The position numbers were made by a program, and so were the translations under genes. Below the pieces are notes generated by a model, which made no database searches, had not been told where the DNA came from, and saw nothing but the letters and a program-made list of their open reading frames with translations. Below, in pieces: positions 1-4,934 of a stretch of 31,547 bases of DNA. Each line of letters begins with the position of its first letter. Positions within the stretch are counted from its first letter, which is position 1. The DNA is taken from positions 1-31,547 of the IMG/VR virus record IMGVR_UViG_3300042474_001367. One strand, written 5' to 3'. The stretch is from a virus.

Positions 1-223
1 AGAGTGTGTACTCTGCTCGTTGGCTACCCCATGCGCCATGGATTACTGCATTGCCGTGGTCAATTGGAATCTCAATCCAAACATTCGGACCGCCGTATGT
101 AATCCATACAACGATTGACCTTGACAACTCAATAGACAGAGCCTCTGGTTCCTCGCCATCCTCTGGCTCAACGAACCCTTCAACTGCGTCCCGAATGTAC
201 TTGCCTAGTTCCAAGTCGTTCAT
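1..223 (-). CDS. Hypothetical early protein, truncated at the window edge
   Basis: This is the N-terminal 74 residues of a gene that continues past the left edge. The ATG at 223-221 overlaps the TGA of the preceding gene (220-222) in an ATGA junction, and an AAGGAGA-like ribosome site lies just upstream inside that gene. The visible protein is acidic at residues 15-30 (PEDGEEPE) and then has a beta-rich stretch with alternating hydrophobic residues (SIVVWITYGG, VWIEIPI). No motif is recognised. The reading frame stays open to the edge and the gene joins the chain of overlapping minus-strand genes, so translation is likely although the function is unknown. Confidence 0.7.
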   Translation of the reverse strand, partial: MNDLELGKYIRDAVEGFVEPEDGEEPEALSIELSRSIVVWITYGGPNVWIEIPIDHGNAVIHGAWGSQRAEYTL

Positions 224-471
224 CGCTTCATCTCCTTCTCAAAGCGTACCCGAAATGCATTGTCGGGATCAATGCTCTCCATTGCTTGGCGGAGAGTATC
301 CATTCGTGCCTTGGCGAGAGTGGCTTCTGTTTCCACAATGTCGCCCCATCCCGAATCAACCATGATTCGGAAGTTCTTTCCGTCATCAGCCCACGCACGG
401 CATAGCCTGATGTATCGGCGCAAATGGTTGAACTCCATTCGCGCGTTTCTATACTGACGATAAGGGTTCAT
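220..471 (-). CDS. Hypothetical early protein, 83 aa
   Basis: A small charged protein that is probably mostly helical, with many Arg and Lys residues at both ends and a central segment containing DSGWGDIVETEATLAKAR. I recognise no family. The ATG at 471 overlaps the stop of the upstream gene (468-470) as ATGA, and its own TGA overlaps the ATG of the next gene the same way, so all three are probably translationally coupled. A GAGTAAGG sequence before the ATG is a weak ribosome site. The position in a block of tiny overlapping genes, transcribed away from the virion operon, suggests an early or accessory role (inference). Confidence 0.7.
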   Translation of the reverse strand: MNPYRQYRNARMEFNHLRRYIRLCRAWADDGKNFRIMVDSGWGDIVETEATLAKARMDTLRQAMESIDPDNAFRVRFEKEMKR

Positions 472-695
472 ACCTTACTCCTCAACTTGCGCTGCAATTT
501 ACCTCGGTCGCAGCAATTCCCGATGTGAGTATCGTGCCACCCACACTTTTCGCAATAGCCTTCTACATACTCCACCTCCTTATCCGATAGGCTGTGCCTG
601 TATTGCACACCCAAATAGTTTGCCTCGCCTTTGCAGCGAGGGCACGCAATGACAGGCTGCCTGTCAATACTGCTGATGTAAACCTGATTACTCAC
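468..695 (-). CDS. Small zinc-ribbon-like protein, 75 aa
   Basis: The protein carries two Cys pairs, C18-P-R-C21 and C48-E-K-C51, about 26 residues apart. This is the usual spacing of a zinc ribbon, with further Cys at 61 and 62. The C-terminus is basic (RGKLQRKLRSK). I chose the GTG at 695 because it overlaps the TAA of the upstream gene (688-690) with an AGGTGG just before it. A longer in-frame form from 806 would overlap the neighbour by almost 120 bases and is less likely. Zinc ribbons of this size often bind nucleic acid or polymerase subunits, but nothing here fixes a target. Confidence 0.65.
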   Translation of the reverse strand: MSNQVYISSIDRQPVIACPRCKGEANYLGVQYRHSLSDKEVEYVEGYCEKCGWHDTHIGNCCDRGKLQRKLRSKV

Positions 696-894
696 AATCC
701 ACCTGATACTTTCTCCTTCGTGCCTCTTCAATACGCTTGGTCTGTTCCGTCTGCTTCCTGCCACAGGTGCAGCGGTTATTGATCTTGCACAACCCGTGCA
801 AATCAAACTCTCGCTGTGCCTTTGGCTGCTTCGGTTCGTGCATTAGATCCCAGTATGCGTTCTCATCGTAATCATCTACCCACTGGATCTTCAT
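688..894 (-). CDS. Small Cys/His protein, 68 aa
   Basis: The N-terminal half is acidic and aromatic (QWVDDYDENAYWDLMHE). The middle has a compact possible metal site, H33-x2-C36-x5-C42-x-C44, and the C-terminal third is a charged helix rich in Arg, Glu and Lys, ending in a lone Cys67. The ATG at 894 overlaps the stop of the preceding gene (891-893). Four ligands would suffice for one zinc ion, but the spacing fits no family I know. It is one of six neighbouring minus-strand genes with such Cys/His groups. Function unknown. Confidence 0.65.
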   Translation of the reverse strand: MKIQWVDDYDENAYWDLMHEPKQPKAQREFDLHGLCKINNRCTCGRKQTEQTKRIEEARRRKYQVDCE

Positions 895-1154
895 TTGAAC
901 TTGACCTCCGTACCATTGACTACGACATTGAAGTGGTCGTCGTATTTACCACACACACGGCATTCAAACTGATAGGACAGCCCTTCAAGAGGGTCGCCCA
1001 TGTCGCTATTGCCTGTGTAATCAAACCCGCCGAGCCCATCCGATACGACTTCGTAATAGATGTACACGGCTTCAATAGAATGGATCTCCCCTCCGCACTC
1101 GGCGTGCGTGAGGGGAGTTCCCTTCTCTTCAATACGAAGAACGGGCTTACTCAT
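891..1154 (-). CDS. Small HxxC...CxxC zinc-binding-like protein, 87 aa
   Basis: Two possible zinc half-sites, H17-x2-C20 (followed by GG) and C65-R-V-C68-G, flank a beta-rich segment with several aromatics. The second half-site, CxVCG, is typical of zinc ribbons. The start is well defined: ATG at 1154 is preceded by AGGAGGGAG, the strongest ribosome site in this part of the window. The gene lies directly after the 51-aa gene at 1164-1319 and overlaps the next gene by an ATGA. No enzyme motif is visible. The call rests on Cys/His spacing only. Confidence 0.7.
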   Translation of the reverse strand: MSKPVLRIEEKGTPLTHAECGGEIHSIEAVYIYYEVVSDGLGGFDYTGNSDMGDPLEGLSYQFECRVCGKYDDHFNVVVNGTEVKFK

Positions 1155-1163
1155 AACTCCCTC

Positions 1164-1319
1164 CTACCAAAGAATCGGATTGCCATAGGCAGCCGCGTGC
1201 TTCTTGCACATCGGCAGACGCTTTGGATCACTGATGGTTTCATACTTGAACCATACCCGAATGTATCCAAGCGTGTTGCAATCCCGAACAATGCACTTCT
1301 TGACCTTACGATTATTCAC
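1164..1319 (-). CDS. Micro-protein with C-x4-C...C-x2-H motif, 51 aa
   Basis: A short gene filling most of the 220-base gap between its neighbours. It starts with GTG at 1319, five bases after AAGGAGAT. The protein is basic at the N-terminus (NNRKVKK), has C9-x4-C14, an aromatic stretch around residues 19-26, then C38-x2-H41 and ends in Trp just before TAG. The pattern is that of a small single-zinc finger. The good ribosome site, the fit between neighbours and the zinc-type residues support a real gene. An overlapping seven-codon ATG frame begins 18 bases upstream and looks accidental. Function unknown. Confidence 0.65.
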   Translation of the reverse strand: MNNRKVKKCIVRDCNTLGYIRVWFKYETISDPKRLPMCKKHAAAYGNPILW

Positions 1320-1374
1320 GATACATCTCCTTCATAAATGGTTGATTGTTATTGTATTCAGATTTGTTTACACA

Positions 1375-1704
1375 TCACACCTCCTCATCGTATCCATACA
1401 CACGATCTGCACCGAGGTAGTCCCCGATAGATTCCAGATCCCGTGCCATTTCCCTACGATACGCATTCAGATCCCTCTCCCTGCTCTCCTTCGCTCCTTC
1501 CGCAAAGGTCCACTCTTCGGGAGTGAAGTGCCGCAGTTGACTCAACAGGCTTGCCGCCATCTGGCAAGAGAAGCATTTGTTTGCAACATCATCTTCCATT
1601 GAGCACAATTCGTGGCACATACAATCGTACGGATCGCAACATACCCGCCTACTTTCTTCCAATTCCAGGAAGTCAATAGCCGTATCCAATTCATTCGGAG
1701 TCAT
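1375..1704 (-). CDS. Cys-rich N-terminus with charged helical tail, 109 aa
   Basis: Residues 22-47 hold seven Cys (22, 23, 28, 30, 34, 44, 47) plus His31, a dense cluster that could bind one or two metal ions. Residues 60-109 are charged and predicted helical (many Glu, Arg, Asp), ending in YGYDEEV. Two adjacent ATG codons are possible. I prefer 1704 because GAGGTGG lies about seven bases upstream, whereas the ATG at 1707 is too close to it and the GTG at 1719 precedes it. The gene overlaps the end of the upstream zinc-finger gene by 14 bases. No family recognised. The cluster could also be disulfide-linked, but there is no signal peptide. Confidence 0.65.
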   Translation of the reverse strand: MTPNELDTAIDFLELEESRRVCCDPYDCMCHELCSMEDDVANKCFSCQMAASLLSQLRHFTPEEWTFAEGAKESRERDLNAYRREMARDLESIGDYLGADRVYGYDEEV

Positions 1705-1840
1705 CATCTTCCACCTCACAATCGTGTCCTGCCCCGCCGCAACCAGAGCAATAGGTCATCTTGCACTCAATGCAGGTCATCATTACGAATGGTCCGTAAT
1801 CAAACCCACAAACTGAGCACGGGTCATTGTGGAAACTCAC
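1691..1840 (-). CDS. AN1-like double zinc-finger micro-protein, 49 aa
   Basis: Almost the whole protein is a zinc-binding pattern: C8-x2-C11-x11-C23-x2-C26-x4-C31-x2-C34-x4-H39-x-C41, followed by an acidic tail (EVEDDDSE). The order and spacing are close to the AN1 finger (C-x2-C-x9-12-C-x1-2-C-x4-C-x2-H-x5-H-x-C), with Cys in place of the first His and one residue fewer before the second. The start is GTG at 1840, overlapping the previous TGA (1837-1839) as GTGA, eight bases after AAGGAGG. A longer form from 1888 would overlap the neighbour by 50 bases. AN1 fingers in cellular proteins mediate protein binding. The role here is unknown. Confidence 0.65.
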   Translation of the reverse strand: MSFHNDPCSVCGFDYGPFVMMTCIECKMTYCSGCGGAGHDCEVEDDDSE

Positions 1841-2157
1841 ATCCCCTCCTTGATCGCTACTCGCACCCGCGTCTTGGCATCCTGCCACTCAAAGAAGTGC
1901 TCTTCCCCGAAGACTTCGGCTGTGCCATTCACGACATCAACCTGCATCTTCTCAAACTCACCTGTGCTATCGGGACTGGCGTAATACCTTGCGAAGGTTA
2001 TCGTCGCCCCATTCGTGTGAATCTGGTACCATTTCGCGTCTTCCAAATCAGACTTCCTCTCCGCCTCTTCCAATGACCTGCGAAGAGTGTGAATCTCTGG
2101 TAGCATCCAATCGCTGTTGCTAATTCCGTCGCCCACGATCAGCCTCCCATCTTCCAT
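1837..2157 (-). CDS. Hypothetical early protein, 106 aa
   Basis: Residues 20-45 form a charged probable helix or coiled coil (LRRSLEEAERKSDLEDAKW). The second half looks beta-rich, with FARYYAS, EKMQVDVV and a closing EEHFFEWQDAKTRVRVA segment. I recognise no family. ATG at 2157 is the likely start. A GTG six bases upstream (2163) is also in frame, and neither has a clear ribosome site, so the gene is probably translated by coupling to the overlapping membrane micro-protein upstream. The end is secure because the AAGGAGGGGATGTGA there serves as the ribosome site and GTGA start of the next gene. Confidence 0.65.
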   Translation of the reverse strand: MEDGRLIVGDGISNSDWMLPEIHTLRRSLEEAERKSDLEDAKWYQIHTNGATITFARYYASPDSTGEFEKMQVDVVNGTAEVFGEEHFFEWQDAKTRVRVAIKEGM

Positions 2158-2249
2158 AGCCACACCATCGTGTGGGCAATTAGGTACGCGAACCCTAGCA
2201 GGATGAAGAATTTCATCGCTGCTTCCAATACCAATCCAAGCATTCTCAT
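2139..2249 (-). CDS. Single-pass membrane micro-protein, 36 aa
   Basis: A 36-residue protein consisting mainly of one hydrophobic helix (about residues 4-32: LGLVLEAA, then FFILLGFAYLIA) ending in VWLWKMGG. It would span the inner membrane once. The start is ATG at 2249, with AGGGAAG about seven bases upstream. A second ATG two codons in is possible. A longer frame from 2387 would run through a GC-rich terminator-like region and encode an Arg-rich leader, so I reject it. Short phage membrane proteins of this type can be lysis regulators, superinfection-exclusion factors or holin partners, but nothing allows a choice. Confidence 0.55.
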   Translation of the reverse strand: MRMLGLVLEAAMKFFILLGFAYLIAHTMVWLWKMGG

Positions 2250-2277
2250 CTCAATCTTCCCTTTCTCCTGCGTGCGC

Positions 2278-2289
2278 GTGCGTACGCAC
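2278..2289. repeat. 12-bp palindrome with GCGTACGC core (left copy)
   Basis: GTGCGTACGCAC is a perfect palindrome inside a 22-base alternating purine-pyrimidine run (2269-2290). A sister palindrome with the same 8-bp core and one different pair on each side is at 3090-3101. The two copies bracket the 130-aa GC-rich gene and its leader, so they could be paired binding sites of one dimeric protein. They could also be by-products of a CG-rich alternating sequence. Confidence 0.4.
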
Positions 2290-2331
2290 AAAAAAGCACG
2301 CGTCCCCCACTGCCCGTGTGGGCAGCAGGGG
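2290..2331 (-). terminator. Terminator-like hairpin after the 130-aa gene
   Basis: Read leftward, CTGCCC/GGGCAG (2310-2315 with 2320-2325, GTGT loop) forms a 6-bp stem. An outer C-run/G-run pairing (2304-2308 with 2328-2331) extends it across a small internal loop. After eight bases comes a run of six T on the minus strand (2295-2290). This fits a Rho-independent terminator for the gene ending at 2359, although the T-run is further from the stem than usual. Leaky termination would give attenuation between that gene and the early block downstream. Confidence 0.5.
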
Positions 2332-2358
2332 ATCGCGTGTGTGCGTGCGCGGGCGCGA

Positions 2359-2751
2359 TTACTTGACCAACCCGTAGCGGCGGGCAATGCTCACGAGGTA
2401 TGGCGCGCTCGTGAACGCACTCGCGTCCTTCGGGCGAAGCACGATGTATCGCTCATCGCCTGCGCCATTCGTCGTGCGTGCGATTACTGCGCCGCTCTCC
2501 TTGCGCGTGCACGCGAAGGTGAGATCACCGATCACGACCGAGAAGGTCGGGTCGGTAGTCGCGCCTACGAGCGTGGGCGTTGCGCCCGCGAGCGAAGAGA
2601 ACTTCTTCGCCGCAGGGCTAGCCTTCGCACGCGCCTTCGGCTTGCTTGGCTTCGCGGGTGTTGCCGCGCCCGCCTGCGCGCGATCAGCCGCGATCGCAGC
2701 CGCGATCATCGCCTGAACCTGATCCAGCGTGAGTGCCTGTGGCTTGCTCAC
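2359..2751 (-). CDS. GC-rich hypothetical protein with Ala/Lys/Pro linker, 130 aa
   Basis: Start is GTG at 2751, five bases after GCAGGAGG, and reading begins MSKPQALTLDQVQAMI. Residues 8-25 form a probable helix, residues 30-55 are an Ala/Pro/Lys linker (KPSKPKARAKASPAAKK), and residues 60-130 form a compact, probably beta-rich domain with TFSVVIGDLTFACTRKE and a C-terminal YLVSIARRYGLVK. No family recognised. The basic linker would suit DNA or RNA contact (inference). GC content is far above the neighbouring genes (44 of 60 bases in block 2641-2700) and codons end mostly in G or C, suggesting a different origin. The gene is flanked by a structured leader and a terminator, so it may be its own transcription unit. 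Confidence 0.65.
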   Translation of the reverse strand: MSKPQALTLDQVQAMIAAAIAADRAQAGAATPAKPSKPKARAKASPAAKKFSSLAGATPTLVGATTDPTFSVVIGDLTFACTRKESGAVIARTTNGAGDERYIVLRPKDASAFTSAPYLVSIARRYGLVK

Positions 2752-2762
2752 AAAAACCTCCT

Positions 2763-2832
2763 GCCCCGCACGGGGGCATACGCCCCGCGCCACGCGGCGC
2801 GGGCGGCGGGTGGCACCCTGCACAGCGCAGGG
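2763..2832 (-). promoter_or_regulatory. Three stacked hairpins in the leader of the 130-aa gene
   Basis: Three consecutive perfect stems lie within 70 bases: 2816-2821 with 2827-2832 (CCCTGC/GCAGGG, 5-base loop); 2784-2791 with 2796-2803 (8 GC pairs, ACGC loop); and 2763-2767 with 2773-2777 (GCCCC/GGGGC). The last sits directly against the AGGAGG ribosome site of the gene starting at 2751. A transcript from the candidate promoter at 2851-2879 would contain all three. They could control translation, act as an attenuator or stabilise the RNA. No known riboswitch class is recognised. Confidence 0.45.
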
Positions 2833-2850
2833 AGCGTCGCCGTGAGGAGA

Positions 2851-2879
2851 AGATTGCCTGATCGGTTGCAGGCTGTCAA
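2851..2879 (-). promoter_or_regulatory. Candidate leftward promoter with perfect TTGACA box
   Basis: On the minus strand TTGACA (2879-2874) is followed after 17 bases by CAATCT (2856-2851), a poor -10 box. The -35 match and spacing are ideal for a housekeeping-type promoter. Transcription would begin near 2843, giving a leader of about 90 bases before the GTG at 2751. The weak -10 suggests activation or a non-standard sigma factor, or that the match is chance. Confidence 0.35.
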
Positions 2880-2973
2880 CCGCTGCTGCTAAGGCGCGTG
2901 GGACGGGCAGGCAAACACGCGCCTGCGCAGACGCGCGCGTGGGCGCACACACACGGGCGGCGGGCGTGCGAGA

Positions 2974-2991
2974 GGGCGGGAGGGAGGGGGG
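2974..2991 (+). other. G-quadruplex motif with one-base loops
   Basis: Four G-tracts of 3, 3, 3 and 6 bases are separated by single bases (C, A, A). This is the pattern of a very stable parallel G-quadruplex. It lies on the plus strand in non-coding sequence between the early and virion operons. It could stall replication or transcription, or mark an origin. Biological use is not shown by sequence alone. Confidence 0.5.
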
Positions 2992-3089
2992 TGATACCCC
3001 TGCTCTCCGCGCGTGGGAGGCTTATCAAACCTGCACTGCCCGCGCGTGCGAAGGTCGGAATTTCGTGGGGGGCTCCCCGCCGAGCCTTT

Positions 3090-3101
3090 GCGCGTACGCG
3101 C
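3090..3101. repeat. 12-bp palindrome with GCGTACGC core (right copy)
   Basis: GCGCGTACGCGC is a perfect palindrome in non-coding sequence. It shares its 8-bp core with the palindrome at 2278-2289, on the other side of the 130-aa gene. It could be an operator half of a pair, or simply a product of the CG-rich alternating sequence. Confidence 0.4.
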
Positions 3102-3234
3102 CGCGGGGGGGTACACCCAATCTCCGCACTGAACACCCCCTCTGATAAGGCGGCGCGGGTCTTTCAGGCTGCTAAATTCGGGTTATCAAGCCCCCTCCCA
3201 GCAGGGTCCCCTGGTCGCCTTCCCTGTCTTTGGA

Positions 3235-3253
3235 GGGACCCATTAAGGGTCCC
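3235..3253. promoter_or_regulatory. GGGACCC/GGGTCCC hairpin
   Basis: A perfect 7-bp inverted repeat, GGGACCC (3235-3241) and GGGTCCC (3247-3253), with loop ATTAA. The same heptamer occurs at 3204-3210, and GGACCC at 3287-3292. No T-run follows on either strand, so it is more likely a protein-binding site or RNA structure than a standard terminator. Confidence 0.4.
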
Positions 3254-3329
3254 CCAGAACACACACAACAGTAGTAGTACGTTTGCGGACCCTTATATAT
3301 GTCTTAACCAAATCTTAATAATCAATAGA

Positions 3330-3358
3330 CCTAAACTGGGCGCGGCGTGGTGTATAAT
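3330..3358 (+). promoter_or_regulatory. Candidate promoter of the virion operon
   Basis: TATAAT at 3353-3358 is a perfect -10 hexamer in AT-rich sequence, directly preceded by TG. The sequence 17 bases upstream (near 3330) has no convincing -35 box, as expected for a late promoter needing a phage activator or a modified polymerase. Transcription would start near 3365, about 63 bases before the first gene, whose ribosome site GGAAGGA lies at 3417-3423. Confidence 0.4.
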
Positions 3359-3367
3359 TGACCCATA

Positions 3368-3385
3368 ATTCTGGTAAATCAGAAT
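3368..3385 (+). promoter_or_regulatory. Small inverted repeat at the predicted transcript start
   Basis: ATTCTG (3368-3373) and CAGAAT (3380-3385) form a perfect 6-bp inverted repeat with loop GTAAAT. It sits 10 bases after the TATAAT box, where an operator or a 5' stabilising hairpin would be expected. It is short enough to be chance. Confidence 0.3.
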
Positions 3386-3427
3386 ATATAAAAAACTAAC
3401 GAAGACCCTTAAAGGCGGAAGGAATAA

Positions 3428-4816
3428 ATGGGAAGAGCATCAAAAGCGCCTCGCGTCATCGCGGGGTACGGAGGGGGAGCCGCCACTCCTTCTCCGACTA
3501 CTAGAGAGATCCCCGCGCGTCGTCGGACGCAGGCTCAGGTGCAGCGGGCAACAAACTGGAAGCCCAGCGTGCAGCGAGACCGCCCGACTACCGCTCCGTC
3601 TGCCGCTGCGCAGAAGCCAGTAAACACACAGCCAACGCCAAAGGCTGAAACTCCAAAGCCAACCCCAACTCCGAAGACACCACGGCGGCTACCGCTTGGC
3701 TTCGGCAAGGCGGTTGGCGTGTACAACACCATGGAGAAGGGCGTTAGCGGCTTCAAGGACAAGGCGTGGGAAAAGGCTCCATCTGGAATCCGCAAGATCT
3801 CTAACCCAGCAAGGGGTGTATACTCTGGAGGAATGGGCAAATTTAATATGGTGCAGGACGGGATATTCATTGGAGCAAACGTAAAAAATCTTTTTGACTC
3901 TAAGGAAACCGCGACTGACCTGTACAACTCCTACCGTGACAAGTACGCCTCCGTGGAAGATGCCGAGGCTGAGGTCAAGTGGCAGGCTGTAACAAACATC
4001 GTTTCCGTTGGCGCTGACAACATTGCTCAGCAGATGGTTAACCGAGGGGCACAGGCTGCGGTACGCTTTGTTGCCGCGCGAGCCTTTGGTATGGCTGCTG
4101 GCGCAGCGCTTGGTCCTATCGGGTTTGCGCTAACTCTAGTTGCCTTTGCAGTCATTGACAATATGACAAGAGAGAAAGCCACGACTGCAGACCTAAACCC
4201 AGCAGGGGAGGCTGCAACGTCGGTTGCAAACGCCTTCCAGAGCAACACGATGCTAGGCACCACCTTCCTTAACAACGCGGTTATGCCCGCTATCTCCCCG
4301 TCACTACGATCTATTGGGTGGTCAAACACGGAAAAGAACAGCCCGATTGATGTGCAGAACCTTAAGGCAGAGCGAAACCCTACGAACTACCGCTTCTCAG
4401 AGTACGACGAGAACGGCGACCTACGTGTTGCGGAATATAAGGTCTACGAATCATTCGGCAAGAGGAAGGACGAGGTTGGGATGCTGCTTGATCTTGGGTA
4501 CTTCTTGACTCCAGCGGTGGACGACAAGGGGCAACCAGTCGTCAACACATGGGAAAACCCGCTAAATCCAGCAGAAACAATTACCTATCGGTCGTTTGAC
4601 CTTGATGGGTTTGCCCTACAGGAATGGCTAGAGAGCACGGACTGGACGTTTGGCAAGGGAAATATCAAGGATCGCATGGAGGGACTACCCCCAATTGACA
4701 ACCTTGTACAGCAGGCACTTTTTAAGGAGCCACTAACTGGTCGCGAGAAAAATATCACCGTAGAATCGTGGTACAATATGGTCCGAAACGATGCCTCACT
4801 TAAGCCACAGCGCTGA
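3428..4816 (+). CDS. Probable virion protein with Pro-rich N-terminus and membrane segment, 462 aa
   Basis: First gene of the rightward operon, with ATG at 3428 after GGAAGGA. Residues 1-90 are low-complexity and basic, with a Pro/Thr/Lys-rich stretch (about 55-88) that is probably disordered. Residues 213-244 form a hydrophobic, Gly/Ala-rich segment (AFGMAAGAALGPIGFALTLVAFAV) able to cross a membrane. The C-terminal 200 residues are a charged, soluble-looking domain with SFDLDGFALQEWLESTDW. I recognise no family. A disordered basic region plus a glycine-zipper helix in a virion operon fits an internal or ejected protein (inference). The same combination appears in genes at 12343-13372. Confidence 0.75.
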   Translation: MGRASKAPRVIAGYGGGAATPSPTTREIPARRRTQAQVQRATNWKPSVQRDRPTTAPSAAAQKPVNTQPTPKAETPKPTPTPKTPRRLPLGFGKAVGVYNTMEKGVSGFKDKAWEKAPSGIRKISNPARGVYSGGMGKFNMVQDGIFIGANVKNLFDSKETATDLYNSYRDKYASVEDAEAEVKWQAVTNIVSVGADNIAQQMVNRGAQAAVRFVAARAFGMAAGAALGPIGFALTLVAFAVIDNMTREKATTADLNPAGEAATSVANAFQSNTMLGTTFLNNAVMPAISPSLRSIGWSNTEKNSPIDVQNLKAERNPTNYRFSEYDENGDLRVAEYKVYESFGKRKDEVGMLLDLGYFLTPAVDDKGQPVVNTWENPLNPAETITYRSFDLDGFALQEWLESTDWTFGKGNIKDRMEGLPPIDNLVQQALFKEPLTGREKNITVESWYNMVRNDASLKPQR

Positions 4817-4934
4817 CAAAAAGGTCCTTCGTGAGAAAGATCTTGAAATTGAAGAAGAATACGTAAAGTTTAAGAAAATCCCTAGGAAGAAAAAGGAACC
4901 TTCCGAAGAAAAGAAAGGCAAATACAATGGCTGA
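4791..4934 (+). CDS. Highly charged linking micro-protein, 47 aa
   Basis: A 47-codon gene that overlaps the end of the upstream gene by 26 bases and the start of the downstream gene by eight. It fills the only gap (4817-4926) in this part of the operon. The protein is almost entirely Lys, Glu, Asp and Arg with a few hydrophobic residues (VKFKKIPRKKKEPSEEKKGK), and is probably helical or disordered. The ribosome site is not obvious and translation may be coupled. The alternative is that the gap is just a spacer with a chance frame, but an intact frame spanning exactly from gene to gene argues for a gene. Confidence 0.5.
   Translation: MPHLSHSADKKVLREKDLEIEEEYVKFKKIPRKKKEPSEEKKGKYNG

Larger units (their letters stand above)
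2752..3427. other. Intergenic divergent control region
   Basis: There is no credible gene in these 676 bases. Frames that stay open here encode Arg/Ala/Pro-rich strings, as expected from GC-rich sequence, and lack ribosome sites. From 2752 to about 3150 the sequence is extremely GC-rich (47 of 60 bases in block 2941-3000), with several strong hairpins, a G-quadruplex motif and a palindrome. From about 3250 to 3427 it drops to near 40% GC and holds the promoter-like sequence of the rightward operon. The region separates leftward early genes from rightward virion genes, so it probably carries both control sites and possibly a replication or packaging element (inference). Confidence 0.7.

Noticed and set aside
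816-1337. 173-codon plus-strand frame
   Set aside because: Opposite to three minus-strand genes with good ribosome sites and zinc-type motifs.
2170-2892. 240-codon open frame on the plus strand
   Set aside because: Encodes an Arg/Ala-rich string over GC-rich sequence, runs opposite several better-supported minus-strand genes and has no ribosome site.
2876-3136. Small minus-strand frames (86 and 75 codons) in the control region
   Set aside because: Arg/Pro-rich translation of GC-rich DNA, overlapping frames with no ribosome sites; treated as non-coding.
2752-3427. tRNA or other known RNA gene in the long intergenic region
   Set aside because: No cloverleaf with a T-arm GTTCRA pattern could be found; the hairpins are simple stems.
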